NCBI GenBank assembly: GCA_022661535.1
Contig: JAKULF010000007.1
Coordinates: 1,178,001-1,242,000 of the forward strand
Source: Eutypa lata
Taxonomy: Eukaryota > Ascomycota > Sordariomycetes > Xylariales > Diatrypaceae
DNA: 64,000 bases
Direction: 5' to 3'
Shown: piece after piece, positions 48,173-59,345 of the stretch
How the letters are laid out: every line of letters begins with the position of its first letter
Numbering within the stretch: position 1 is the stretch's first letter
Notes under the pieces: generated by a model
The model's input: the letters and a program-made list of their open reading frames with translations, nothing else
What the model was told of the DNA's origin: nothing
The model's database searches: none
Translations under genes and position numbers: made by a program

Positions 48173-49965
48173 CTGCAGCCAGCACGCGCCAGATCACAAC
48201 TCCTAACAAGGTAGCTTCTTACACACTGCGCCCGCTCACTGCACCCGATCACTGCACCCGTTGATTACACCACCCGAATATTACTGTGAAGTGAAAAGGA
48301 ATTCCGGTCGCAGATGCCTCATTTGGACTGGGACAACTGATTAGGGATGAATCAAGCTTTTTTCAGTGGAGTGGGTTGGCGTTCAAGAAAAGAAGGCAGA
48401 TAAACAAGTATTAACAGTACCTAAGGCCTAAGGTACTTTGTTGTTCTCAAGCAGGGCAGTGCACTCACTGTGCTGTAAGAACCACCTTGCTTTCCCTGCC
48501 TCCGTTCCGTCCGATGGGCTGGTACCCGGAAATTTGAAACAAACTGTTTGCTTTTCAGATGCACTTCGGTAACTGAACAACGTGCCAACGTATTTGTATT
48601 TTGAGATGGAATCGTCTCGAAACCAGAGCAATAGAACTGAACGTAGCAGAAGTTTCTAATGGTTCAATTGCAGGTGGTTTTACGAAATTAGTTACAACCG
48701 AAAAAGAAGAATTGACTAGTCGATCAAGATATCTACAACTGTCTTATCAGTCCGTGATGTGATCCGTGCTGTGGCGTTTTGTCCTTGCAACCACTTTCTT
48801 CAAACAACATCATTTCTTTACGCTTCTAAATTGCTTGAGCACTCAATCGAATATCAATTCACCAGAACTACATAGAAAGCTTGTCCATCATGTCTTAATT
48901 TAGGTACCTGCATCTTCAATCAATGAGCCCCTTCGTCTTACGCTTTGGGTATGCAGTATGTGGCTCGTGCCACCAATCTGGGGAGGAACTTATCTACCTA
49001 ATTTGCCCCACGTATCTATCTGCTGGCCTTTACCCAACTTCTGTTGGTATGAGAACAGTCTATTATACTAAATTTATCTTGATATATGATATTAAATGAC
49101 TAAAAATAGCTGATCAGCCTTAACCTACGTATTTGATTCCAATCTTTTTTTCACAAGTTTTATGACGTCTCAGTTGTATCAAACCAACTCTAATGGTTAC
49201 TCTATATCTTGCTATCGTCTATCATTTCTCATTTTCCCTTTCTAGGTAGTATGCACTGTAGTGCAGAATTGCAGATCAACCGCCTTTATTAAACGACTAT
49301 GCAAACAATTGCACGGAATACGAAAAGGACACAAAGATGAATCTACACTTCGTCTGCTGATAGTATATATATAGATAGTTACCTACTTATCAAGGATAAC
49401 AATCCTAGAATACGTCATCTTTAAAAGGGGCCTTTGGCTCGGACCTTTTTCTTTAAAGAAACCCCACCATATAGTATGGGGTGAAAATCAAGTGGGTTCT
49501 CCATGCTATTAAAAGAAAGGAACACATTGTTAGTGAAGAACCAATTACTTTATATCGCTGTGGGTGGAGCTGCTATGTTGAAATGACATTCCGAATGGTA
49601 GACCAGAGAGACCAGTGATAGTGAAGGGGATAACCTGTCATAGACTCTGTTTCTGGAACTTGAGTTGATTGTGAAGATAGTTGTACCGTGAAGGAAAAGA
49701 AAAAATGAGAATGGAGGAGTTGTAAAGAAAAAAGAAGGTTGATAATCAAGCAAGTCTTAAATGAAAACCTCGAACAAGTCGACAACTTGTCATCGGGTAT
49801 ATTGAACTGAAAAGCGACGTGAGTGGGGGGATGAGATATTTTCTGGGCCCGGTAGGTTACATATAAAATCGTATATTTGAAAATACAGTGATAAAGTAGC
49901 TAGCTATGAATATTTAAACATTCTTGTAACTCAGCAACCGGTCATTAACACTGCTCCTGTGGTAG
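48173..49965. other. Intergenic
   Basis: Promoter side of the membrane protein gene and the 3' side of the HET gene. AT-rich, no gene seen; frames at 48428-48631 and 49550-49785 show nothing. Confidence 0.6.
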
Positions 49966-51957
49966 TTAAGAAAAGTTGGGAGCAATACATCTCAGAGCTG
50001 GCGGCCAAGGGAAAACCACCTTCCTCCGCCGGTAACCCACAAAAAAGCACATCCCCAGAAGCCAACGTTTGGTATATAGGCGTGGCACGTTGCTCCTCTC
50101 TTGACTGGCTATCGTATCTGGTGAGTCCACCTGGAGGGAAACATGTCGGTGTGTGTCATTCGCATCATGCCCATCACATTCGGTGTCCTTTGGCTGCAGA
50201 GACGTGAACGCGAACTCTGGCTCGCCATTGGAAGAGCCATCCCCAGGACAGTCGTTATTATCCCAGACGAAGATAGCTGTGCACGGATGCGATCCTCCTT
50301 CTGCATCCTGAAGACGACCAAGCCTCAATGATTTCCCCTCCTCAATTGCGCTAGCCACTTCTCTAGCCATCATATACATGTAATTCTCCCCGATCTCGTA
50401 AGGTCTCCTTCCAGCGGCATCTTCAAACAGGTAGTCTTCGATACAGGTAGCTAGGGTGTGTTGATAGAGGGAACGAAGTACTTGACAGAGTCGAGTGAGA
50501 CATTTGTGCTTGAACAAGTCTAGCTCGTCTCCCCTCGGCATATCCACAGAAGGTAATTGGTTTTCGAAACCATTCGTATGAATAATTTGGCCAAGCCTCC
50601 ATAAATGTCCTTTAGTCATGATGCCAGCGTGAGTGAGTTCTACCTCGATGAACCTGCACCCTTTATTCCACGCCAAGCTACGTTTGTCTTCAGGAGAAAG
50701 CATCTTGTTGAAGGAATACGCTTTCAGGAACTCGGAGGTCGTCATGTTGGATGCAAAACCTCGCGGCGACGTGTCGTTGTCGAGAATCTCTCCGTTGAGA
50801 AGGTACATCGTTAACATCGATAGACTGAGACTGTGTCGATGCTGTTGTAGTTTGCGCGTGTCTAAGCGGACCGGGTAGTCGCAGCAATTGGCAACAATGG
50901 GAAGTCGATCCCATGGATCTGTAATACCTCTTGCTTCAACATCCGCTATAATCGCCGGTGACATGGACTCAGACTCCTCCAGGAGGATTGTGTATCTTCC
51001 AAGTCTGCTCATGATGTACTTGATTACCCTCTTTTCTTCCTGTGTAGTTTGAATACCGGTAGTATATTCGAATGCTTTGCACAATCGAGTCGCTTGGCGG
51101 GAGAGATGTGAAGATTGAATTTTGAGCTCGCCTTGAATGTCGCCAAAGATGACGTACCGGCATTTTTGCTGGTCCAAACATGGTGGGTGCGGGATAAGAA
51201 GAGACATTTTTTTACCCGCCTTATAGTTCTCCTGAAACGTCCAGGCCCGTTGCCACCAATAATCACTGGTGATCGCATATAGCAATTCCAGGGACTGTCC
51301 TACCTCTGACCGACTAGTTGTATCCCTGAGCCGGAAAGTGCGTGTAGTGTCATCTCCCTCAAAAAGCCTCCCTTTAAGTATTGAATATAAGAGATCCAGT
51401 TCTTCTATTGACTTGATGGGGCGGCCGAGCAACGATGTGGGATAGTTACTGAGTTTGTAAACCCAGTCCATCGATTGAATAGCCACCCATTTCTGGTCGC
51501 ACGGAAGGCATTGGCAAGAGATATCTTTGCAAACCTTCTGTGGGACGCTGTGCCGGTCAATCCATAATAACTTCTTATTTCCCATCGGCAAATGGTTCAT
51601 GTATTTGATGATGCGACGGAATACGCAGCCCCGAACTGGAGATTCGAAACACTCCTTTTCGGTCCTATTTTCGACGAAGTATCCGTCTCTCGCTTTATCT
51701 TCATAGTCCGAAGGACTCCAAGTATATGATAGAGCAACAAATTCTTTATTTTTATTAGCGTTTATCCATTCTCGGAATAACAATGTATCTCCTCTTATGT
51801 TGTCCCGACCGACGTAAAAACATTCGAGTCCATTAAGAAAATCGGAAAGAAACGATGACTGTTCCATTTCGTACTGTTGGATCTGTAGGAGGAGTGGCAC
51901 GATGGATGCCCGATAGCTTGTGGCAATTTTGATGAGTGAATCCCTCGAGTCGTCCAT
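49966..51957 (-). CDS. HET-domain protein (heterokaryon incompatibility type)
   Basis: Single exon, 663 residues. The HET domain triggers cell death or growth arrest when non-self is sensed after hyphal fusion. Visible HET marks: FVALSYTWSPSDYEDKARDG (about residues 73-92), LLWIDRHSVPQ (130-140, replacing the usual WIDaiCInQ), the block MDWVYKLSNYPTSLLG, and a later QRAWTFQE (near residue 245). Between these is an inserted CKDISCQCLPCDQKW with four cysteines. The remaining 400 residues have no repeat or NACHT-like motif and seem mostly helical. No signal peptide or membrane helix, so cytosolic. Codon composition is ordinary for the region. The partner gene or trigger is not evident nearby. 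HET genes are many per genome, so a specific incompatibility role is not implied. Confidence 0.88.
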   Translation of the reverse strand: MDDSRDSLIKIATSYRASIVPLLLQIQQYEMEQSSFLSDFLNGLECFYVGRDNIRGDTLLFREWINANKNKEFVALSYTWSPSDYEDKARDGYFVENRTEKECFESPVRGCVFRRIIKYMNHLPMGNKKLLWIDRHSVPQKVCKDISCQCLPCDQKWVAIQSMDWVYKLSNYPTSLLGRPIKSIEELDLLYSILKGRLFEGDDTTRTFRLRDTTSRSEVGQSLELLYAITSDYWWQRAWTFQENYKAGKKMSLLIPHPPCLDQQKCRYVIFGDIQGELKIQSSHLSRQATRLCKAFEYTTGIQTTQEEKRVIKYIMSRLGRYTILLEESESMSPAIIADVEARGITDPWDRLPIVANCCDYPVRLDTRKLQQHRHSLSLSMLTMYLLNGEILDNDTSPRGFASNMTTSEFLKAYSFNKMLSPEDKRSLAWNKGCRFIEVELTHAGIMTKGHLWRLGQIIHTNGFENQLPSVDMPRGDELDLFKHKCLTRLCQVLRSLYQHTLATCIEDYLFEDAAGRRPYEIGENYMYMMAREVASAIEEGKSLRLGRLQDAEGGSHPCTAIFVWDNNDCPGDGSSNGEPEFAFTSLQPKDTECDGHDANDTHRHVSLQVDSPDTIASQERSNVPRLYTKRWLLGMCFFVGYRRRKVVFPWPPALRCIAPNFS

Positions 51958-52649
51958 CTTACTTGATTTGATATAGAAGATGGAAATTTCCAGCCTAGTA
52001 CTGCAGGTTTTTTGAGATACTATAGAATGACAAGGGATAAATTATTGTTATTTATGAGTTGAGAAGAAGAAGTAGGTTGCAAATCTCTCACACCGATGTG
52101 TTTATAACCTACCATCCAATGCGGGGACAACCAGGTGCCATGCCACATGATAACGCGTTTTGCTACAATGCAGACGCGTTTCGGCAGTTATTAAAAATCT
52201 TGCCTCGTCCAATTAATATCTTATGTTTTTGTTTATATCTCTCTCGGAAAGAACTTCCTAAAAAGACGATTCTCTGGATACGGTACCCGGCGAAAAGAGA
52301 TTTAAGTCAAAAACCTATGCAAGATAAGTTTGTAATTTAATTGCAAGTAGATATTTTCGTGCGGAAGCGATCATCGTAGTTCTCTAACGTCTTGCCCGCC
52401 AAAATATCCTGGCTAGACTTTATCTTTATGAGATTTGGAAAATAATCTCGACTACACTCGACGCCAGTGGATACAAGTTCACTAAGGCCCAATGTCTTTG
52501 CTATTTCTTAGGACACGATAACAAATTTCTCTATTTAGGAGTCATAAAATATCGAATCTTGGGCCGCAAACCAGCCAGTACCTATTTCATTTTGCGCCTA
52601 GAACTCCCATGACCCAAACCTGCCTAGCTAGACCCTACCTAGCTAAATA
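51958..52649. other. Intergenic
   Basis: Promoter of the HET gene and 3' side of the next gene. The plus-strand frame at 52059-52340 shows no domain text; nothing else seen. Confidence 0.6.
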
Positions 52650-53714
52650 TCAAACCGTGTTATCAGATGGCGTAGCATCCGGTGACAGGTCAAAAACCTC
52701 ATCTAGAAGCCAATCCTCAACACCATCCTCCCACGCCGTGCCCGCCTGCCAGAAGTCCAACAGCTGGACACCCTTCTCCTGCGCCATGCGGGCACCCCAC
52801 AAGCGGTCGAACGAGGACGGCTCAGCGGGGTTCATGGCGGGCCAGCCCGCATCCCAGTGGTCGGCGTCAGCGTGCGCGGAGCCCTGGTCGACGTAGGAGT
52901 GGAAGTTCTCGACGGCGCCGAGTTCCGCATACTTGCCGGCGACAAACTCGGTCCTGTTACTGCCGGTGACCAGATCTTCTGGATTTAGGAGCTCCCGCCG
53001 CGTATGCCCCTTCGCGAACGAGTCCTGCACGATGTGCAGACAGGACCCGATCGCGCGACGTCGGATATCCACGCCCTGGTACTGGGTGGAGCAGGTGAAG
53101 AGGGCGTCTAGGCTGTCGGTGCTGCGCGGCGTGCTCGTCGCCGTGAAGAAGTCCGCAAGCTGATAGCTCGTCGTCCCGTTCACGACGGAGGTGACGGGGA
53201 CGCTGCCGATGGCGTCCGTGCCGTTTATGCCCTCCTCGATGGATATCTTGTACGCGACCTCGAGCCACAGCATGATCTTGGCGCGCGTGTCCGGCTGCTC
53301 GCCGAGCGCGGCGCCCATGGAGTGAAAGAACTGTAGGTCCCAGAAGTGGCTGCGGCCGATGAGGTTTCCCTCGTCGTAGTCGCCGAGCTGGCCGGCCAGG
53401 AACTTGGAGAGCCAGACCGTCCCCGACGAGAAGTTCCAGTTGTCGTCGTCTTTCTCGTCGAACATTTGGCACTCCGGGTCGTCGTTCCACATGTCGCCGC
53501 GGAAGAACTCCTTGATGTCCAGCGGTGCGCCGTCGACGGTGTAGCTGCTATCTGCGCCGAAGGCTGAGTGCATGAGAGACGAGAGCGTGAGCGTCTCGTG
53601 AACGGGCGTGTTGATATCCCAGGGTCCTTCGATGTCGAAGCTACTGGCGCTTTGGAAGAAAGCTAGCAGGATGGATACCGCGAATGGGATAGAAGCCATG
53701 GTCACAGACACCAT
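52650..53714 (-). CDS. Secreted zinc-hydrolase-like protein (phospholipase C / P1-nuclease-like)
   Basis: Single exon, 354 residues; the in-frame ATG at 53699 gives a cleaner signal peptide (MASIPFAVSILLAFFQSASS) and may be the true start. After the signal, FDIEGPWDINTPVHETLTLS places a Trp and a His near the new N-terminus, as in zinc-dependent phospholipase C and S1/P1 nucleases. Further putative metal ligands are SHFWDLQFFHS (about residue 123), SCLHIVQDSFAKGHTRRE (H227, D231, H237, the best motif) and FHSYVDQGSAHADADHWD (near residue 275). Several N-glycosylation sites (NGT, NRT) fit secretion. I cannot name the substrate: phospholipid, nucleic acid or other. The gene is much more GC-rich than its surroundings and lacks introns. 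Confidence 0.7.
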   Translation of the reverse strand: MVSVTMASIPFAVSILLAFFQSASSFDIEGPWDINTPVHETLTLSSLMHSAFGADSSYTVDGAPLDIKEFFRGDMWNDDPECQMFDEKDDDNWNFSSGTVWLSKFLAGQLGDYDEGNLIGRSHFWDLQFFHSMGAALGEQPDTRAKIMLWLEVAYKISIEEGINGTDAIGSVPVTSVVNGTTSYQLADFFTATSTPRSTDSLDALFTCSTQYQGVDIRRRAIGSCLHIVQDSFAKGHTRRELLNPEDLVTGSNRTEFVAGKYAELGAVENFHSYVDQGSAHADADHWDAGWPAMNPAEPSSFDRLWGARMAQEKGVQLLDFWQAGTAWEDGVEDWLLDEVFDLSPDATPSDNTV

Positions 53715-54051
53715 GTTGGATGGAGTGCTCGTAGGAAAGCTGGACTATGAAACCGAGGATATGGGATAGGAACTGCGAGCAAGCGGTTGAACTTGTTGTC
53801 TCTGTTGAAGATGGTGTACGATAGTTCCACTTTCCCCTAATTATACATGTCCTTTACGTCACTCATATGAAGCAAAACTTCATAAACCGGAGATACAGCA
53901 ACAGAGAGTGAGTTACATTTTGAACATGAGTAAGTTGATGCGACTCTAATAAATGAAAAAAAAGTTCTTAGTTGTGCAGCATAATACGGCCGTCGCACGC
54001 GGACGATAGAAACAGGCAGGACGTCGCAAATGGCGATCAACGGCGCCCAGT

Positions 54052-54309
54052 CAGGCCCAGTTTGATAGGAATCCGACACATCTAAATGTACCTAACCACC
54101 AGATCGCCTAGGCATAGTTACTTTAAAAATTGAAGAAATTAGATATGCGCTTCTGGAAAGTACGAATAGATATACTTGCATTTGAAGATTACCATACAAT
54201 TCATTTTGGTATCATTTACCTATATTTGTTGATATTTTGGTGTATGTTATATAGGTAGGTTAAGCATGGTACATCTTAGATGTGTCGGATTTCTATCGAA
54301 CTGGGCCTG
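54052..54309. mobile_element. MITE-like element, 258 bp, long inverted repeats, 5-bp target duplication
   Basis: Outer ends read CAGGCCCAGTTTGATAGGAA on the left and, reverse-complemented, CAGGCCCAGTTCGATAGAAA on the right; the match continues through ATCCGACACATCTAA and, with small indels, GTACC and TAACC, giving arms of about 45-55 bp. The centre is AT-rich and non-coding. The direct repeat CCAGT flanks the element at 54047-54051 and 54310-54314, and the similarity stops exactly at these points. It carries no transposase, so it would depend on a related element elsewhere. Confidence 0.8.
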
Positions 54310-55607
54310 CCAGTAACGTCGGCCTAGCCGCCCCCGCCTTGAACAGCCACTGGAAGCTTGGCGGTCAGCAAAGACCCCTACAGTCCCTAATCCGTCTTAC
54401 TATCTCCGTCCGTATAACACGCGGCCTTTCCCATCATGGTCATTTACCTTCCTTCTTGCTTAAAAAAGAAGCATATATTTGCGAATTGGTGGATGTTTGC
54501 TTTACATATGTCTCTTCTTGCCTAGCTGATGCTGCATGGCGCTCTTGGACTTATGACCAGATCTTCTGCGCACTGCGAAATGTTCCCGTGATGCTACCCG
54601 GGCTGCCGGGGTGAAACGAAGGGTTCTGTGCCGAAAGTTTTTCCCCGCAAAACAAAATCCAAGGTCGACGTTCAAAATAAGATAGGAAGTTAATATGCGC
54701 ATGTATTTTCAAGCCTCATACCAACGAATAAGTGTTGATGAAAGGCAACCCCAAGGGTAGCAACTCACATGGCCCCTACAGCTGCAGCCTCCCGTCTCAC
54801 CCCCTCCGGTATTCTCATTAGACTATTCGCGGTCGCTAGGTATTCCGAGAAACGATCCAGATGGATGGTGCGTCGGGTTAAAGCCATGTACAGAACCATA
54901 ACCACGGTCGCCAACGGCAAAGTCAAGGTATGTCGTTGTGATACTCTCACCGAGGGCCACGATATTGCCAGTCAAGTCACTGCCGCCTATTGAGCCAATA
55001 GATGGAAATTTATCAGGAATTTTACAGTCGCAGGGGTTGAGCGACAACAACAGCATGGACCAAAACATGGCCGGACGCTAAGGGAAGCGGTGTTTGAAGA
55101 CCATGGCACCTAGGGCCTCAGAGACACACAGGAATTCCCAACTGTGATCCTGTCTAGCTACTCAATACGTACCGAGTTAAAAGAAAACTAATGGTATAAG
55201 TTAATGACAGCATTATTACCTCGAATTTTACACACAATTCCAAGTAGAAATGATCTGTTAACAGTGGTGCGGGTGCACAGATGATTTAGGAGCTATCCTT
55301 AACGACATAAACAACATCCAACACGGATAAGTGCATTCTCATTTTTTATAATACTTAACAGAAACATATTCCGTTCTCTTGATATTTGACAGCTCGGTTA
55401 AAGACCAACATTGCTCCCCCCTTCTGGGTTAACATTGACTACCTTGCCATCCTTCAAGTATACATCGGTCTAGGTAGCGGGTAAGGTTGCGTTATCATGA
55501 CGAACACAAGGCTCGGACTTAAGTTGGAGGTCATGTATCGAATAATTTACAATTTACTATTTCTAATACTAGATTTCTATGTTATAGGTTCATAAATTGT
55601 AGGTCGG

Positions 55608-55815
55608 TGGCGGCAACGGCTGCTTAACGACCTGCTCGACGACGGTAGGGGCAGCAGCTAAGTAGCGGCAAACTGCAGTCAAATAGTGTTGAGCAGATCG
55701 TTAGGCAGGTCATTAAGTTGCAACTGCCGCTGTCTAGCTGCTGCTACCACTTAGTTAGCCATCATAGAACATATCGTTGAGCTGCTGTTGCCTCCACTTA
55801 GCTGCTCCTGCCTTT
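55608..55815. repeat. GC-rich motif in three copies and both orientations
   Basis: A unit like GGTAGGGGCAGCAGCTAAGT followed by RGCGGCAA appears on the plus strand at about 55644-55672, and reversed at about 55722-55750 and 55777-55813. A second motif (TTAACGACCTGCTCGAC) has an inverted partner at about 55688-55712. The block stands out from AT-rich DNA; it may be remains of an inverted-repeat element. Confidence 0.6.
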
Positions 55816-57546
55816 CGCAGCCCTCGCACACCGTAAAGAGCTTTGGCCCGGCGCGTACCTAGGTACAGGCAGCTCATTAGACACATTATGCATACCTATA
55901 TGTTAATGGTAGTTAACACGAAGGCGTTCTGTGCCGCTGCGCAACCGCAGCGGCCCCACGTAAATATGAGCCCGCAGTTATTGTCAGTTTTTAGGGTGGA
56001 TTGGAGTGCAGAAGGCAGTATAGGGTATATTGAGAACTAGTCTGAAACCTGCTGTTCCTCAAATCGAGGGGAACAGCCTACTACCTATATAATTGCTACC
56101 CCTCAGAGGGCTTGCAGCTACCACGTCATCACATCGTAGCTGACTGATCCTTCGATAAGCTCACTGATCCTTCAATGCAACGCTAGTCACCTGACAGTTA
56201 TGCAGACAGGCGGAGTAGACAAATGTTACACGATTCACAGAAGTGCAGTTTAGACACCGTACCTACTTAATTAAGCATTAACTACCTAACATCAGCCTAG
56301 GAAGTTTTACTGGGGGCTAGGTGAAGCGATCTGTTCCATCATTCCAATGAATGGTCTCCTACACTTGATTTAAAGCTAGGTACCTACATAAGGTAGGCCG
56401 CCCGGACACATCTAAAATACACAGTTATAGTAGCTCTATCTAGGGGTTGATACCACACTGTGTAAAAATCTTAAGGTGATGGCATGTATGTGACAAGTGT
56501 TGGAACACAGCCTCATGTTGGCTCCTCTACATACCCAATGCAACCCTATCATACAACGCGGCTCCACTCGGGTATCTACCCATTCTATGTTCCATTGGCC
56601 TCAACTAAGTGAATGTGATCCAACAGGTGATTTTGCGCAGGATGTAGCATTTTGGATTTCCGGTCCCAAACTCGGCAGAGATATTGCTTGTTTTAATAGT
56701 CCTAGAGAGGTTAGAACCGGTGATCCCCCCATACGTAGCCATGGTAATAAAGTTATGTTGGTAGTTGGGTGAGGTTGTGTTAGGTTCCTTCCTATATGTG
56801 ACGTGGCTAATGGACCATGCAGGCTCCCCTACTCTTTCTACCATCTACTTTTCCCAAGGTGCCAAAGGGTACGGTACCCCAAGGTACCTGACGATACGGC
56901 ACCATCGTTAAGTATCTGAGTCCGCAGCCTACGTGTGTGGGACAAGACATATACGGTACTATTTACGTGAACAGAGACCAGCCCTTAAAAAAGGGTGGCG
57001 TATGTGTAAAATGGGGGGTTATCTGAGGGCAAAATATTGCATGCATGGTTTCATTCTTCGCACACAAGCGGCGTAACATGCAAGGAATGGTAGTGATGTT
57101 GGAACATGGGGATCTCTTTAAGGAGATTGCAGAATATGAATTCAGATATGACCCCGACATTTTATGGTGACGACTGAGTGACACAGAGCATAGAGAGGCG
57201 GGCGGTAGGCCGCGTAGAAAATCGAAAATGAATTCAAGGCTTAGGTTTAGGGAAATACTTGAAGAAAGTGAAAAGAAACTTTTAAGCTTGACGCGAATAG
57301 TAGTGGGAAGCCGGCTGAGAGGGTGCGCGAGAGGGGGAGTGAGCAGCCTAGTAGATGATTGATATATTTAGAAAGGCTGCCGGAAAGAAACATTTGACAA
57401 GTTGTACTGTTCTGTTTCATATCCCAATATTACATTCTTCTAGCAAAATCCACAATCACCCGCCAATACAATCAGCCTCTTGACTATCATTTTCACAGAT
57501 TTTCATATCGCTTTACAAGTACCTACAGTCCCCCTTCCGCAGGATA

Positions 57547-58479
57547 ATGAGTCTCTATCTGAATTCCGAGCCGCACGGAATCACGTGCCGTACTCTAGCC
57601 CTCGATGTTGGTCGTAGCATGTATACAGCATACCTTTTCAGCTGCAACAATATCAAAGATATCATCTGCCTGGGTTTCGCCTTTGGCGCTTTGAATGCAT
57701 CTATCGCTTCTCATTTATCTATGGGACCGGATCTTTCTCCTAAAAACATTCTTGCTTCTACCCCCTCGATGCTCCTCTGGTCTTGGAGTAACCTCTTTCT
57801 CTTCAACATACACAACCAGCGGCATGCCTCAGCTGTCAATGAGGATATCATCAATAAACCGTGGCGTCCAATACCATCTGGAAGAATTACTCCCCAACAG
57901 GCTACGATGGTCATGTATTACATGTATCCAGTCATCCTGTTTGTTTCTATTACGACAGGGGGGATGGGTCCCTGTATACTTGAGGCATTTCTATGTGCGT
58001 GGTATAATGAGTGGAATGGTGCGTCGAACCCATTCCTGAAGAACCTCTTGAATGGTTTTGGATTTTCCTGCTTTTTGGCTGGGCCGCTTGAGGTTGCCAC
58101 GAAGCACTCTGTTTTCTGCGGAGATGGCAAGGCAGCTATGTGGCTATTTCTTCTCGCACTCTCCATTACCACCACTAGTCATACTCAAGACTTTAGAGAT
58201 ATGGATGGCGACCGAGCCGTTGGGCGGCGTACAGTACCATTAGTCATCGGGGACATAAATGCTAGGTTGTTAGTTGCTATCGGAACTACAGCTTGGACTG
58301 GCATTGGCACTTGGTTCTGGGATTGCACCTGGAAGGAGGGAATCTTGGCCTGGGTCTTCGGTATCGGTATGATGGGGAACCTAATTCTTAACAGGAGTAA
58401 AAAGGGTGATACCCTCACGTGGAAGTTGTGGCCATTCTGGATGTTTGGCTTGTTCCTGCTGCCATTGTTCACGATATGA
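57547..58479 (+). CDS. UbiA-family prenyltransferase or UbiA-type terpene cyclase
   Basis: Single exon, 310 residues, hydrophobic with about 7-9 membrane helices, acting in an internal membrane. UbiA enzymes bind a prenyl diphosphate through two Asp-rich motifs. The first is here FNIHNQRHASAVNEDIINKP (residues 86-105) running into WRPIPSGRIT; the usual NxxxD start is replaced by N..NQ, with E99-D100 retained. The second is SHTQDFRDMDGDRAVGRRTV (211-230), intact and well conserved. NKPWRPIPSGR is typical of the fungal UbiA group that includes sesquiterpene cyclases such as that of fumagillin synthesis, so either an aromatic prenyltransferase or a terpene cyclase is possible. It stands beside a GMC oxidoreductase, a receptor and a probable C6 regulator, consistent with a terpenoid pathway. 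Confidence 0.85.
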   Translation: MSLYLNSEPHGITCRTLALDVGRSMYTAYLFSCNNIKDIICLGFAFGALNASIASHLSMGPDLSPKNILASTPSMLLWSWSNLFLFNIHNQRHASAVNEDIINKPWRPIPSGRITPQQATMVMYYMYPVILFVSITTGGMGPCILEAFLCAWYNEWNGASNPFLKNLLNGFGFSCFLAGPLEVATKHSVFCGDGKAAMWLFLLALSITTTSHTQDFRDMDGDRAVGRRTVPLVIGDINARLLVAIGTTAWTGIGTWFWDCTWKEGILAWVFGIGMMGNLILNRSKKGDTLTWKLWPFWMFGLFLLPLFTI

Positions 58480-59345
58480 GGCATTGCGTAAAATACACAA
58501 CATATCGTTCACAACCACAAAATGCTCCTCACAGCTATCGTTTAAAACACGCAGTCCTACCAAACCACCACTTGTGTCTCAATAGTTGCTACTTTTAGAA
58601 ATTGTTAAACTTAGCTAGACTTAGTTAGAAGGTGGTTTTTTAGGATGGGTCTATCGTATGCTTCTAAAGTTAACGAACACATCCTCGTGCATAGTATGGT
58701 AGGCGGTTTCCGCCGTTGCACTCTTTTTGTATAATAAATATGAGCCGCAACCCTTGAGGCAACATCCAGGAAAATTATTTTTTCTCAATTTATCTAGACT
58801 TTAACATATGTAAAATAGCTCCAGTGTGTGGTCCAGGGTCTCAGAGAAATCGACTGTTATCTAATAATATATCCCTGTGATTGTATTTACTGGTATAATT
58901 TAGTTTGGAAAATAATAATTTGTATTCTCGGCACCTAAATGTTCTAACTAGATAAGCTTGAGTTTTGGCTTTTGACCATATATTCAATTCAACTGCCGAC
59001 CAAAGAATAGTTCAGAATCTGCACGGTGATAATGAAGTGAAGGAATAGGGATAGCTATTATTAGTACAGAAAGATGTGAGGGACTAGATTTTGCAAGCAG
59101 CTGTACTGTTGAAAGGGAAAGTGTTGAATTACTCATTACTAAATAAAAGAAAGAAAAAGAACGCCCAGAGAGATGGTCAAATGGCGTCGGCCTTTATAGG
59201 CATCGAATAGCTAGGCAACATATTATAGGGGCTAGCAGGTCCAACACGATGAATGCCTAACATTTACCACCAGGTCCATAATAGTTTGCTTTTTTGCGTA
59301 ATTTGAATATCGCGATGATTGTGAATCCTAATCTCTTCCTTATTA
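58480..59345. other. AT-rich intergenic, convergent 3' ends
   Basis: Between the ends of the UbiA gene and the minus-strand receptor gene. AT-rich, nothing recognised. Confidence 0.6.

Larger units (their letters stand above)
53715..57546. other. 3.8-kb gene-free stretch with a MITE and GC-rich repeats
   Basis: Holds the MITE-like element at 54052-54309 and the GC-rich repeated motif at 55608-55815 (separate entries). Otherwise AT-rich with no supported gene; frames at 54765-55068 and 56497-56844 were inspected and show no recognisable family. The last few hundred bases are the promoter of the UbiA gene. Confidence 0.55.

Noticed and set aside
53837..54614. Two frames starting MSDSYQTGP and MSDFYRTGP
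   Set aside because: The similarity is caused by the inverted repeat arms of the MITE, not by homologous genes.
54765..55068. Overlapping frames of 61-81 aa
   Set aside because: Hydrophobic piece on the minus strand without family motifs or splice-linked partners.
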